Shown piece by piece: positions 13,969 to 20,647 of a stretch of DNA of 20,749 nt. The DNA is taken from assembly GCA_030603035.1 (NCBI GenBank), contig JAUVYQ010000031.1, positions 1-20,749 on the forward strand. Direction: 5' to 3'. The stretch's first letter is position 1; each line of letters starts with the position of its first letter. The notes beneath the pieces are model-generated. The model was given only the letters and a program-made list of their open reading frames with translations, did no database searches and was not told the DNA's origin. Origin of the DNA: Phycisphaerae bacterium (GTDB lineage: Bacteria; Planctomycetota; Phycisphaerae; Sedimentisphaerales; SG8-4). Both the position numbers and the translations under genes were made by a program.

Positions 13969-14211
13969 TTAGCCGACTATCAACAGAGCTATGTAGGGAA
14001 TAAGATTGAACACAAAGACCAATATCTTGTATAGTCCGATGAATGAGTATATCGCCACGTTGAAGGTTTCTCGAGAAATGGAAAACCATTTGCTGTATAT
14101 TCGGTAGACCCAGTCTCCGGCACAGAGACACATCAGCGACGAGAGAACCAGCAATGCAAAGTTTAGAATCGTACACCACATAAAAAATGCTGTTAGTGTC
14201 TGAATATCCAT
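13969..14211 (-). CDS. DUF6868-like small membrane protein
   Basis: An 80-residue protein with two hydrophobic helices (about 7-30 and 52-78) separated by a conserved-looking amphipathic stretch, VYRIYSKWFSISRETFNV. The pattern (M-[DT]-[IL]-[QE]-TLTAFF.WCT... and YSF.GLYKI...FNL.PY.AL) is one that I associate with the DUF6868 family, whose function is unknown. Length and topology fit the full family, so it appears complete. The ribosome site is weak (AAAGAGA). It lies upstream of the four-helix membrane protein on the same strand with about 134 bases between, which contain a palindrome and a dispersed repeat, so the two genes are probably separate units. Confidence 0.72.
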   Translation of the reverse strand: MDIQTLTAFFMWCTILNFALLVLSSLMCLCAGDWVYRIYSKWFSISRETFNVAIYSFIGLYKILVFVFNLIPYIALLIVG

Positions 14212-14252
14212 GATATTTCTCTTTTATCTTTCTGCATCCAACAATTATTATA

Positions 14253-14267
14253 TCCGCCCGAGGCGGA
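14253..14267 (+). repeat. Palindrome TCCGCC-CGA-GGCGGA (copy 2)
   Basis: A perfect 6-bp inverted repeat with a CGA spacer. It lies about 40 bases upstream of the DUF6868-like gene, which reads away from it. Confidence 0.75.
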
Positions 14268-14311
14268 CATAAAACGCCAAACACAGACTGTTTCTGCCTT
14301 TATAATAAGTT

Positions 14312-14329
14312 TCCGCTCGTCGGGGCGGA
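14312..14329 (+). repeat. Degenerate palindrome TCCGC...GCGGA
   Basis: A 5-bp inverted repeat with an 8-base loop, probably a decayed copy of the same palindrome family. Confidence 0.45.
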
Positions 14330-14551
14330 GCCTGCCATAGCATGGTTGCTTCTTCAATTCCCGCCAATTCTAAAAATCCGCCCGTAGGACTTCCACAATT
14401 TTGCACTTTCCACTTTAAATTTTTACTTTATTATAGATTCCGCTCACGGATGCATCACGCCTTTAGCGACAGAAAATAACACAAAAGAAGGGAAAAGGCA
14501 AAGAGAAAAAAGTGAAGTCAATTTTGAATTTTTGTCATTTAAATTTGTCCA

Positions 14552-14585
14552 TCGACTCCGCTCAGGATGGTGAGCCTGTCGAACC
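14552..14585 (+). repeat. Dispersed intergenic repeat (ACTCCGCTCAGGATGG type)
   Basis: On the minus strand it reads 'ACAGGCTCACCATCCTGAGC', a repeat wording that I recognise from gaps in many bacterial genomes. Its outer TCGAC and GTCGA form short inverted arms. Confidence 0.55.
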
Positions 14586-14620
14586 ATTTAGGATTTAGAG
14601 CCTACGATTTAGGATTTCTT
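14586..14620 (+). repeat. Tandem 7-base repeat, five units of ATTTAGG type
   Basis: Units ATTTAGG, ATTTAGA, GCCTACG, ATTTAGG and ATTTCTT stand in phase directly after the dispersed repeat. Confidence 0.7.
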
Positions 14621-14693
14621 ACGCCCCATCCCCTTATTTGCCGGAAAAAAGCAGTCATTTTCCATTTTAACCATTTATTATTGCAGAAAAGGC

Positions 14694-14722
14694 TTGCAAA
14701 CATGGTAATAGCTAATTAAAAT
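14694..14722 (+). promoter_or_regulatory. Likely sigma-70-type promoter for rpsO-pnp
   Basis: TTGCAA (14694-14699) and TAAAAT (14717-14722) are 17 bases apart, with 4 of 6 and 5 of 6 matches to the consensus. Transcription would start near 14729, giving an rpsO leader of about 80 bases that includes a heptad tract. Confidence 0.55.
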
Positions 14723-14739
14723 AGTAGGTTTAGTCAATT

Positions 14740-14788
14740 GTGAAGCGTATCTCGAACGGAATGCGGAATACGGAATACAGAGAACCAG
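14740..14788 (+). repeat. Tandem 7-base repeat in the rpsO leader
   Basis: Seven in-phase units. The clearest are ATGCGGA, ATACGGA and ATACAGA; the first two and the last are weak. The tract ends at the purine-rich ribosome site of rpsO. Confidence 0.6.
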
Positions 14789-14807
14789 GAAGGGATTTGC
14801 CTGAAAA

Positions 14808-15074
14808 ATGTTAGCTAAGCAGAAAAAAGAGAAAATTATCGGCGATTTTGAGACGCACGAGGGGGACACCGGCTCGCCCGAAGTGCAGATTGCACTGTTG
14901 ACGACAAGGATTAATGAACTTACCGAGCATCTCAAGATTCATCGCAAAGACCACGCCTCCAGGCGCGGCCTGCTGAAAATGGTCGGGACAAGGTCGGCAC
15001 TGCTCAAGTATATAAGCAAAAAAGACGTCAAGCGTTATCGAGAAATTATATCCCGGCTCGGCTTAAGGAAGTAG
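14808..15074 (+). CDS. rpsO: Ribosomal protein uS15
   Basis: Small-subunit protein that binds the 16S rRNA central domain. The product has 88 residues, the normal length, with typical motifs: [38 protein letters not shown] and the C-terminal [13 protein letters not shown] purine-rich AGGAAGGG ends 13 bases before the ATG, a rather long spacing, but no better start exists. It is followed by pnp, the order seen in many bacteria including E. coli, where uS15 also represses its own translation. Whether that holds here cannot be told from this leader. Confidence 0.97.
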   Translation: MLAKQKKEKIIGDFETHEGDTGSPEVQIALLTTRINELTEHLKIHRKDHASRRGLLKMVGTRSALLKYISKKDVKRYREIISRLGLRK

Positions 15075-15078
15075 ATGA

Positions 15079-15123
15079 GTCCAGCACTAAAAACGGCTGA
15101 GCAAAGCTCTTTTAGTGCTGGAC
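15079..15123 (+). promoter_or_regulatory. Long hairpin between rpsO and pnp, candidate RNase III/PNPase control site
   Basis: A perfect 14-bp stem (15079-15092 with 15110-15123, arms GTCCAGCACTAAAA and its complement) encloses a second short stem GAGC/GCTC (15099-15102, 15106-15109) with an AAA loop, and has a 6-base bulge on the left only. It begins 4 bases after the rpsO stop and ends 4 bases before the pnp ribosome site (AGAGGA). No T-run follows, so it is not a simple terminator. In E. coli a stem in this same gap is cut by RNase III and PNPase then represses its own mRNA; a similar role is inferred. Confidence 0.65.
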
Positions 15124-15139
15124 GGATAGAGGAAAGTAT

Positions 15140-17296
15140 ATGTTCGATGTATGTAGAGTGGAAAGACAAATTGGGGGCAGAACCTTATCAATCGAAACCG
15201 GCAAAATTGCCAGGCAAGCTGACGGAGCAGTCGTAGTTCAATATGGTGACACACTTGTTCTTATTGCTGCGGTAACGGCGCCGCCCAGAAACGAGGACAT
15301 TGATTTTTTCCCGCTGACTGTTGAGTATCGCGAGAAGCACAGTGCAGCGGGGAAATTTCCGGGCGGTTTTATTAAGCGCGAGGGAAGGCCAAGCACCAAG
15401 GAAATTTCAACGGCGAGGCAAATTGATAGACCCATTCGCCCCTTGTTTCCCGAGGGTTATCTTCAAGAAGTGCAAATCACAGCGAACGTTTTAAGCGCGG
15501 ACCGTGAAAATGACCCCGATATTCTGGCAATGATAGGTGCCAGTGCGGCACTTACGATAAGTAAGATTCCGTTCTTAGGGCCCATTGGGGCCTGCAGATT
15601 AGGCAGAGTAAACGGAGAATTTGTAGTTAATCCCACGCATAAGCAGATTGCCGACGGAGACCTGAATCTGCTCCTCGGCGGCCGCAAAGAAACGATGAAT
15701 ATGATTGAAGTCGGCGCCAAGGAGCTGCCGGAAAAGGTTGTCGCTGATGCTATCGCAACGGCACAAAAAACCGTCCGTCAGGTTTGTGAAATGATTGAAG
15801 AGCTTCGCGCAAAGGTCGGTGTCGAAAAGGAAATTCCCCTCGTAGAAATCGACGGGCAGCTCATTTCAGAAATTCGTTCGCAGATAGCAGATAAACTTTT
15901 GCGAATCAAGCAAATACCGGGCAAGCAGGAGCGTAATACGGCTGTGGAGGAACTACTTGAGCAGGTTAGGGCCAAATACTGTCCTGATGAGGATAGTCCG
16001 CAGTTGCAAAATGATACTGCCCCCAAATACAACAAGGCAATTCTCAGGCGAATCCTTGAAAAGATAGAGGGCGAGGTTGTTAAGAAACTGCTTTTAGAAG
16101 GCAAACGGGCCGACGGAAGAGGCTATAATGATATACGTCAAATTACGTGCGAAGTAGCTATTTTACCCAGGACTCACGGCTCAGCATTATTTACGCGCGG
16201 GGAAACACAGGCACTGGTGAGCGTAACGCTTGGTACCATCAGGGACGCACAGATTATAGATGGCTTATTGGATGAGTACATTCAAAACTTTACGCTGCAT
16301 TACAATTTTCCACCGTATTCTGTCGGCGAGGTACGACCAATGCGCGGCCCCGGCCGAAGAGAAATAGGGCACGGTGTCCTTGCCGAAAAGGCATTGGTAC
16401 AGGTAAGACCGCCGGACGATAAATTCGCTTATACCATCAGGGTAATCTCGGATATTACAGAATCGAACGGTTCCAGTTCAATGGCTTCGGTCTGCGGCGG
16501 AATATTAGCTCTAATGGACGCAGGCGTTCCAATCACAAAACCCGTCGCTGGCATATCAATCGGTATGATTAGCGACGAAAACAGCCGATACGAATTGCTG
16601 ACCGATATACTTGGTGAGGAAGACCACTTCGGCGAAATGGATTTCAAAGTTGCCGGGACCGTTGACGGTATTACCGCGATACAGCTTGATATCAAAGCCG
16701 AGGGATTGGCCCATAGTATTATGGTCGAGGCTTTGGAGCGGGCAAAAACGGCTCGGCTGGAAATTCTGAAGATTATGGCCCAGACCATTAGCGAATCCAG
16801 GCCTGAATTAAGTAAATATGCACCCAAGCTGATAAGTATAGAAATCGACCCTGAATTTATCGGCAAAGTAATCGGTCCGGGCGGCAAGATGATTAAGGGT
16901 ATTCAGGAACAGACCGACACAACCATCGAAATCGAAGAGGATGGGACTATTTATATAAGCTGTGTCGGCGGCGACGGCTACCTCAAGGCAAAAGAGATTA
17001 TCGAAGCAATGACGCAGCCGCCGGTAGTGGGGCGGATATATGAGCAGTCAAAAGTGGTGTCTGTGAAAGACTTTGGAATATTTGTTGAAATCATACCGGG
17101 TGTTGAAGGCCTGTGCCATATTAGCGAACTAAAGGATGGTTTCGTAAAAAACGCCGGCGATGTTTGCAAAATAGGCGATTTGACACCGGTAAAATTAATA
17201 TTGATTGACGACCAGGGTAGATTAAAACTTTCTCGCAAAGCCGCTCTTGCTGAGCTGAGCAAGAAGGCCGAGCAGAAACCGGTAGAAAAAAAATAA
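15140..17296 (+). CDS. pnp: Polyribonucleotide nucleotidyltransferase (PNPase)
   Basis: Phosphate-dependent 3'-5' exoribonuclease of the RNA degradosome, which forms a trimer. The 718-residue length is normal. Domains: first RNase PH-like domain (about 5-145, with the FFPLTVEYREK and RQIDRPIRPLFP motifs), helical domain (about 240-315), second catalytic RNase PH domain (about 320-545, with RADGRGYNDIR, THGSALFTRGETQ and EMDFKVAGT), KH domain (about 562-622, GxxG as IGPGGK) and S1 domain (about 627-700, with FGIFVEIIPGVEGLCHIS). The AGAGGA site is 6 bases before the ATG. It ends in two tandem TAA stops. It is in an operon with rpsO and probably with the two-component pair downstream. Confidence 0.98.
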   Translation: MFDVCRVERQIGGRTLSIETGKIARQADGAVVVQYGDTLVLIAAVTAPPRNEDIDFFPLTVEYREKHSAAGKFPGGFIKREGRPSTKEISTARQIDRPIRPLFPEGYLQEVQITANVLSADRENDPDILAMIGASAALTISKIPFLGPIGACRLGRVNGEFVVNPTHKQIADGDLNLLLGGRKETMNMIEVGAKELPEKVVADAIATAQKTVRQVCEMIEELRAKVGVEKEIPLVEIDGQLISEIRSQIADKLLRIKQIPGKQERNTAVEELLEQVRAKYCPDEDSPQLQNDTAPKYNKAILRRILEKIEGEVVKKLLLEGKRADGRGYNDIRQITCEVAILPRTHGSALFTRGETQALVSVTLGTIRDAQIIDGLLDEYIQNFTLHYNFPPYSVGEVRPMRGPGRREIGHGVLAEKALVQVRPPDDKFAYTIRVISDITESNGSSSMASVCGGILALMDAGVPITKPVAGISIGMISDENSRYELLTDILGEEDHFGEMDFKVAGTVDGITAIQLDIKAEGLAHSIMVEALERAKTARLEILKIMAQTISESRPELSKYAPKLISIEIDPEFIGKVIGPGGKMIKGIQEQTDTTIEIEEDGTIYISCVGGDGYLKAKEIIEAMTQPPVVGRIYEQSKVVSVKDFGIFVEIIPGVEGLCHISELKDGFVKNAGDVCKIGDLTPVKLILIDDQGRLKLSRKAALAELSKKAEQKPVEKK

Positions 17297-17335
17297 TAAT
17301 ATTGGTGGGGGTGGGCAGACCAAAAGAGATTAACC

Positions 17336-17363
17336 GCACCTGTCCCTGCGCAACCACAGGTGC
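17336..17363 (+). promoter_or_regulatory. Hairpin covering the kinase GTG start
   Basis: GCACCTGT (17336-17343) and ACAGGTGC (17356-17363) form a perfect 8-bp stem with a 12-base loop. The right arm contains the only plausible start codon (GTG, 17360) of the next gene. It could limit translation, or mark an inserted palindrome. Confidence 0.45.
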
Positions 17364-18118
17364 AGGCAGGGGACGCAAAGAAAGCTGAGAAAACATTAAA
17401 ATTAAAGTCAGCGGACTCGACGGTGAAAATAGGTGTTGAAGAATTAGGCAAGTTGACGGGCGAGCTTGCCCACGAGATCAAAAATCCCCTATCGACTATC
17501 AAAATTAATCTGAAGCTGATAGCCGAAGAGCTGGAGAGTTCAAATTTAGATAAGACTGACCAGAGGTTCACAAGGGCGCTGAGGAAAATAGCTGTTATAC
17601 AAAAAGAAACGGATAGACTTGAGCAGATTCTCGACGGCTTCCTGCGCTATGTTGGCAGGACCGAATTACAGTTGGCAAGTGTTGATATAAACTCACTTAT
17701 CAGTGATATGATTGATTTTTATTCGCCCCAGGCGCACAGCCATTCGATAATCATCCGGCAGCAACTGTATGACAAGCCACTTGTTTGCAAGGCCGACGAA
17801 AGTATGCTAAAACAAGCAATATTGAATTTGTTTATCAACGCACAGCAAGCTATGAGCGATGGTGGGGAGCTGCTAATCAGGACAGACCGACGAAGGAAAG
17901 ATGTGGTGATTCAGATTACCGATACCGGGCAGGGTATTGCCCCTGACAAATTGCCCAACATTTTCAATATTTATTATTCGTCCCGGTCGCAGGGAAGCGG
18001 ATTAGGTTTGCCGACGGCAAAAAAGATTGTCGAAGCGCATAACGGTACGATAACCGTTGACAGCGAGCCGGGCAAAGGGACATCATTTACCATAAAGTTG
18101 CCCCTCCGGAAGCGGTAA
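17360..18118 (+). CDS. Soluble sensor histidine kinase, NtrB-like core
   Basis: A 252-residue cytoplasmic kinase made of HisKA and HATPase domains only. The H-box is LAHEIKNPLSTI (His38). The ATP-binding motifs are LNLFINAQQAM, DTGQGIAP and GSGLGLPTAKKIV. There is no transmembrane helix and no PAS domain, so the input is probably a protein partner. The GTG start has no visible ribosome site and sits in a hairpin. The same frame is open upstream to 17300 without any start codon, reading WWGWADQKRLTAPVPAQPQ, so the true N-terminus is uncertain. The sigma-54 regulator starts about 12 bases after its stop and is its likely partner. Confidence 0.85.
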   Translation: MQAGDAKKAEKTLKLKSADSTVKIGVEELGKLTGELAHEIKNPLSTIKINLKLIAEELESSNLDKTDQRFTRALRKIAVIQKETDRLEQILDGFLRYVGRTELQLASVDINSLISDMIDFYSPQAHSHSIIIRQQLYDKPLVCKADESMLKQAILNLFINAQQAMSDGGELLIRTDRRRKDVVIQITDTGQGIAPDKLPNIFNIYYSSRSQGSGLGLPTAKKIVEAHNGTITVDSEPGKGTSFTIKLPLRKR

Positions 18119-18130
18119 GGTATCAATTTG

Positions 18131-19516
18131 ATGAGTAGTGATATTGTAGTTTTGGTTGTTGACGACGAGCGTGACCACGCCGACGGAATTGCCGAGGCGC
18201 TTGAGAAGTTGTGCGCAAAAGCGATTGCTGTTTACACCGGCAAAGACGCGCTGGAAATCCTCCGCGAGCAAACAGTCGATGTTGTTGTTACCGATTTGAA
18301 ATTGGGCGGTGATATTGACGGGCTGGCCATACTCGAGGAGGCCAGGAAGCATAACGGCAGGACGGAAGTGATTTTGATAACCGCTTATGCAACCATTGAT
18401 ACCTGCAAAGAAGCAATAAGGCGGGGGGCATACGATTATCTTGTAAAGCCGATTGATATTAACCAGCTTCGTACACTCGTGGGCCAGGCGAGTCGAAAAG
18501 CTTCGGCTGCAATTCAGCGTGAAAAACAGAAGCCCACAACAGGTAAAGAGCGTTTCGAATTCGAGGGTGTGCGGGGTACGAACCCCACAATGGAGGGTAT
18601 ATTCGAGGTTCTGCGGCGTGTGGCACCAACCAATATATCCGTCCTGATTGAAGGACAATCCGGGACGGGCAAGGAGCTGTTGGCAAGGGCGATTCATAAT
18701 AATTCGCCGCGTCGGGACAAGCCATTTCGGCCAATAAATTGTGCCGGCCTGAGCGAAACTTTGCTCGAAAGTGAATTGTTCGGCCACGTCAAAGGTGCCT
18801 TTACCGGCGCAACCGGTGACAGAAAGGGATTGTTCGAGGTAGCTGATAAAGGGACACTGCTTCTGGATGAAATCGGTGATATGGCGCCGAATATGCAGGC
18901 CAAACTGCTGCGTGTTCTCGAAGATGGTATTGTTATACCGGTGGGCTCTCATAAACCGACCGTGGTGGATGTCCGCATCATTAGCTCAACAAACCATGAT
19001 TTGACGGAGCTTATAGAAGAGAAAAAATTCAGGCAGGATTTGTACTTTAGAATCAAGGGGGTGAACATTTCTGTGCCGGCCCTGCGCGACAGGGCGGAAG
19101 ATATGCCGGCTCTTACAGAATATTTTATCGAAGAAGCCACTGCGGAAATCGGCTCGGCGGTTACCGGCATAACCGATGCAGCGCAGACGGCCCTTACGAA
19201 TTATGATTGGCCTGGTAACATTCGGCAGCTTCGAAACTGTATCAGGACGATGGTTGTAATGTGCGATGCCGATATGCTCGATGTCCAGGACATTCCTCCA
19301 GAGATATATCAGGTGCGGCAGTTGGCTGCCCCCACTGCTGGTTTGCACCAGCAAACCGTGGGGGGAGATTTAGCAGGTGTGTCGCTGAATGAGCTGGAGA
19401 AGCAAGCTATAATGGACACATTGGCCAAAACGAAAGGCAACCGTGAAAAAGCCGCGAAAATCTTAGGCATCGGCGAAAGAACGCTATATCGCAAAATCAA
19501 GGAATACAATCTTTAG
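18131..19516 (+). CDS. Sigma-54-dependent NtrC-family response regulator
   Basis: A 461-residue enhancer-binding activator. The receiver (1-120) has VVDDE and phospho-acceptor Asp55 (VVTDLKL), with LITAYA and LVKPI. The AAA+ domain (about 150-385) has Walker A GQSGTGKE (175-182), the sigma-54 contact loop GAFTGA (222-227), Walker B TLLLDEIGD and the sensor/arginine region FRQDLYFRI. The Fis-type helix-turn-helix (about 418-461) includes GNREKAAKILGIGERTLYRKI. I start at ATG 18131; the preceding TTG is in frame but AAGG is better spaced for the ATG. It should activate sigma-54 promoters when phosphorylated by the upstream kinase. The linker before the HTH (about 400-412) is encoded by a strong hairpin. 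Confidence 0.95.
   Translation: MSSDIVVLVVDDERDHADGIAEALEKLCAKAIAVYTGKDALEILREQTVDVVVTDLKLGGDIDGLAILEEARKHNGRTEVILITAYATIDTCKEAIRRGAYDYLVKPIDINQLRTLVGQASRKASAAIQREKQKPTTGKERFEFEGVRGTNPTMEGIFEVLRRVAPTNISVLIEGQSGTGKELLARAIHNNSPRRDKPFRPINCAGLSETLLESELFGHVKGAFTGATGDRKGLFEVADKGTLLLDEIGDMAPNMQAKLLRVLEDGIVIPVGSHKPTVVDVRIISSTNHDLTELIEEKKFRQDLYFRIKGVNISVPALRDRAEDMPALTEYFIEEATAEIGSAVTGITDAAQTALTNYDWPGNIRQLRNCIRTMVVMCDADMLDVQDIPPEIYQVRQLAAPTAGLHQQTVGGDLAGVSLNELEKQAIMDTLAKTKGNREKAAKILGIGERTLYRKIKEYNL
19329..19364 (+). repeat. Bulged bipartite hairpin inside the sigma-54 regulator gene
   Basis: Outer stem CCCCCAC/GTGGGGG (19329-19335, 19358-19364), a 4-base bulge TGCT on the left only, inner stem GGTTTGC/GCAAACC (19340-19346, 19351-19357) and an ACCA loop: 14 paired bases in all. 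It encodes the flexible linker between the AAA+ and HTH domains. The same layout occurs at 12817-12851, outside genes. Confidence 0.6.
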
Positions 19517-19537
19517 CGTGACCCGTGACTCGTGGCT
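19517..19537 (+). repeat. Tandem 7-base repeat, three units of CGTGACC type
   Basis: Units CGTGACC, CGTGACT and CGTGGCT follow the stop codon of the sigma-54 regulator directly. Confidence 0.65.
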
Positions 19538-19548
19538 TGCCAGTTGAG

Positions 19549-19563
19549 TCCGCCGAAGGCGGA
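19549..19563 (+). repeat. Palindrome TCCGCC-GAA-GGCGGA (copy 3), possible terminator
   Basis: The third perfect copy of the palindrome family. It lies 32 bases after the regulator stop and is followed by TTTCATTGATTTTT, so it might act as a weak terminator. The T-run is interrupted and starts late. Confidence 0.55.
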
Positions 19564-19760
19564 TTTCATTGATTTTTCGGCCAAAATGATATATTTTCAC
19601 ACCTCTCGCGAAATTTTTTACATACATATCTCCTTATAGCTTCTGTATTTAGCGCAAATCTTCAAAAATAATTGAAAATTCCCCAAAAAAATGCTTGCTT
19701 TGTGTAAATAGTGCCGTTATTTATAGCATAGTTTTGTATTTATTGTAAAGGGTCAATATT

Positions 19761-20009
19761 ATGGTAGAAAAAGTCGTAGATATGGAAAAGAACAGCCAGG
19801 AAACAAGAAGCGAACGCTTTAGACGTGTTGCTACCAGGCGGACAAACAACATATTAAGGCAAATACAGGTCTTGGGTAACTGTTCAAACAAAAGCTCTTA
19901 TTCATATACTGAAGAAGATATTAGAAAGATTTTTTCTGTCATTGAAGGAGAATTACGCGCTACAAAATCCAAATTCACCAACAGAAAGAAGAATGCCTTC
20001 AAATTATAG
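19761..20009 (+). CDS. Small conserved-looking protein of unknown function
   Basis: An 82-residue, highly charged helical protein with no signal peptide or membrane helix. The core RFRRVATRRTNNILRQIQ, then LGNCSNKSSYSYTEEDIRKIF, and a final VIEGELRATKSKF helix resemble small proteins that I have seen beside restriction, methylase or other accessory genes. I cannot name the family, so no function is assigned. AAAGGG lies about 9 bases before the ATG. The DNA here and upstream is clearly AT-richer than the rest of the window. The next gene begins about 39 bases later on the same strand, and the two may form one acquired unit. Confidence 0.65.
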   Translation: MVEKVVDMEKNSQETRSERFRRVATRRTNNILRQIQVLGNCSNKSSYSYTEEDIRKIFSVIEGELRATKSKFTNRKKNAFKL

Positions 20010-20048
20010 TAATTGAACTCTGCTTTGGTTTTAAGCAAAGGAAAATTT

Positions 20049-20612
20049 ATGCATAACGAATTATCAAATATAGATATTGCATTGTTTGCTTTGTATAGAT
20101 TAGGTGGCATCTCAAGAAAAGTTCATACAGAACACATTGCTTGGGAAGCATACCAACTTGCTAAAGGAAGGTTTTCGTGGAGATTACCAGAGTTCAGAGA
20201 AAAATTCCCAGATAAATCACCCGTGCGTTTTGCGCTCGAACAGGCAAAAAAGAAAGAACATGGAAAGATAGTCACTGGTAGAGCAGGCGGAGACATCAAT
20301 CGTCCCGAACTTGAAGGTTGGTGTTTTACTCCTCAAGGTGCAGAATGGATAAGGAAAAACGAGAGTCGCATTGCAAAAGCTCTAGAGCAAAAAGCACCTA
20401 ATTTACGAAAGCTTGAGGCTGATAAATTTGTGAGAAAGTTAAGGGCTGATACTTGCTTCAGGCACTTTCAACTAAAAGGAAACTTAGAGGAAGTTTCATC
20501 ATATATGTTTACAGATATGTTGGGTTGTGCACCAGATGCATCTAGCGCCGAGAGTTGGAAAGTCCAAACGGCCAAATATGCTGGGACAACATTGAATTTT
20601 TTGCGATTCTAA
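20049..20612 (+). CDS. Unknown winged-helix-like protein in an AT-rich accessory unit
   Basis: A 187-residue soluble protein. I chose the ATG at 20049 because AAGGAAA stands just upstream; the in-frame TTG at 20013 has no such site. The N-terminal half (IALFALYRLGGISRKVHTEHIA, WEAYQLAKGRFSWRL, VRFALEQAKKK) reads like a winged-helix DNA-binding or fold-mimicking domain, and WCFTPQGAEWIRKNESRI looks like its closing wing and helix. The C-terminal part is rich in charged helices. I do not recognise a catalytic motif. It is paired with the small gene upstream and has the same AT-rich composition, suggesting horizontal transfer, possibly as part of a defence or restriction-type locus continuing past the window. 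Confidence 0.65.
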   Translation: MHNELSNIDIALFALYRLGGISRKVHTEHIAWEAYQLAKGRFSWRLPEFREKFPDKSPVRFALEQAKKKEHGKIVTGRAGGDINRPELEGWCFTPQGAEWIRKNESRIAKALEQKAPNLRKLEADKFVRKLRADTCFRHFQLKGNLEEVSSYMFTDMLGCAPDASSAESWKVQTAKYAGTTLNFLRF

Positions 20613-20647
20613 AGTGGCCAAAGCCCAAAAACGACGTATGGAAAAAG

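Larger units (their letters stand above)
14212..14807. other. Gene-free, repeat-rich spacer before rpsO
   Basis: No credible gene on either strand. It contains two TCCGCC-type palindromes, a degenerate half copy (TCCGCC at 14377), one dispersed repeat, two heptad tracts and a likely promoter for rpsO, each listed separately. Confidence 0.75.

Noticed and set aside
18083..18952. 289-codon minus-strand open frame
   Set aside because: It is antisense to the sigma-54 regulator, whose every motif is intact; the minus-strand product is Cys/His/Gln-rich without a fold pattern.
19695..19729. Possible sigma-70 promoter before the AT-rich gene pair
   Set aside because: Several TTGNNN/TATNNN pairs are possible, each with only 3-4 matches in the -10. 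The DNA is too AT-rich to choose one.
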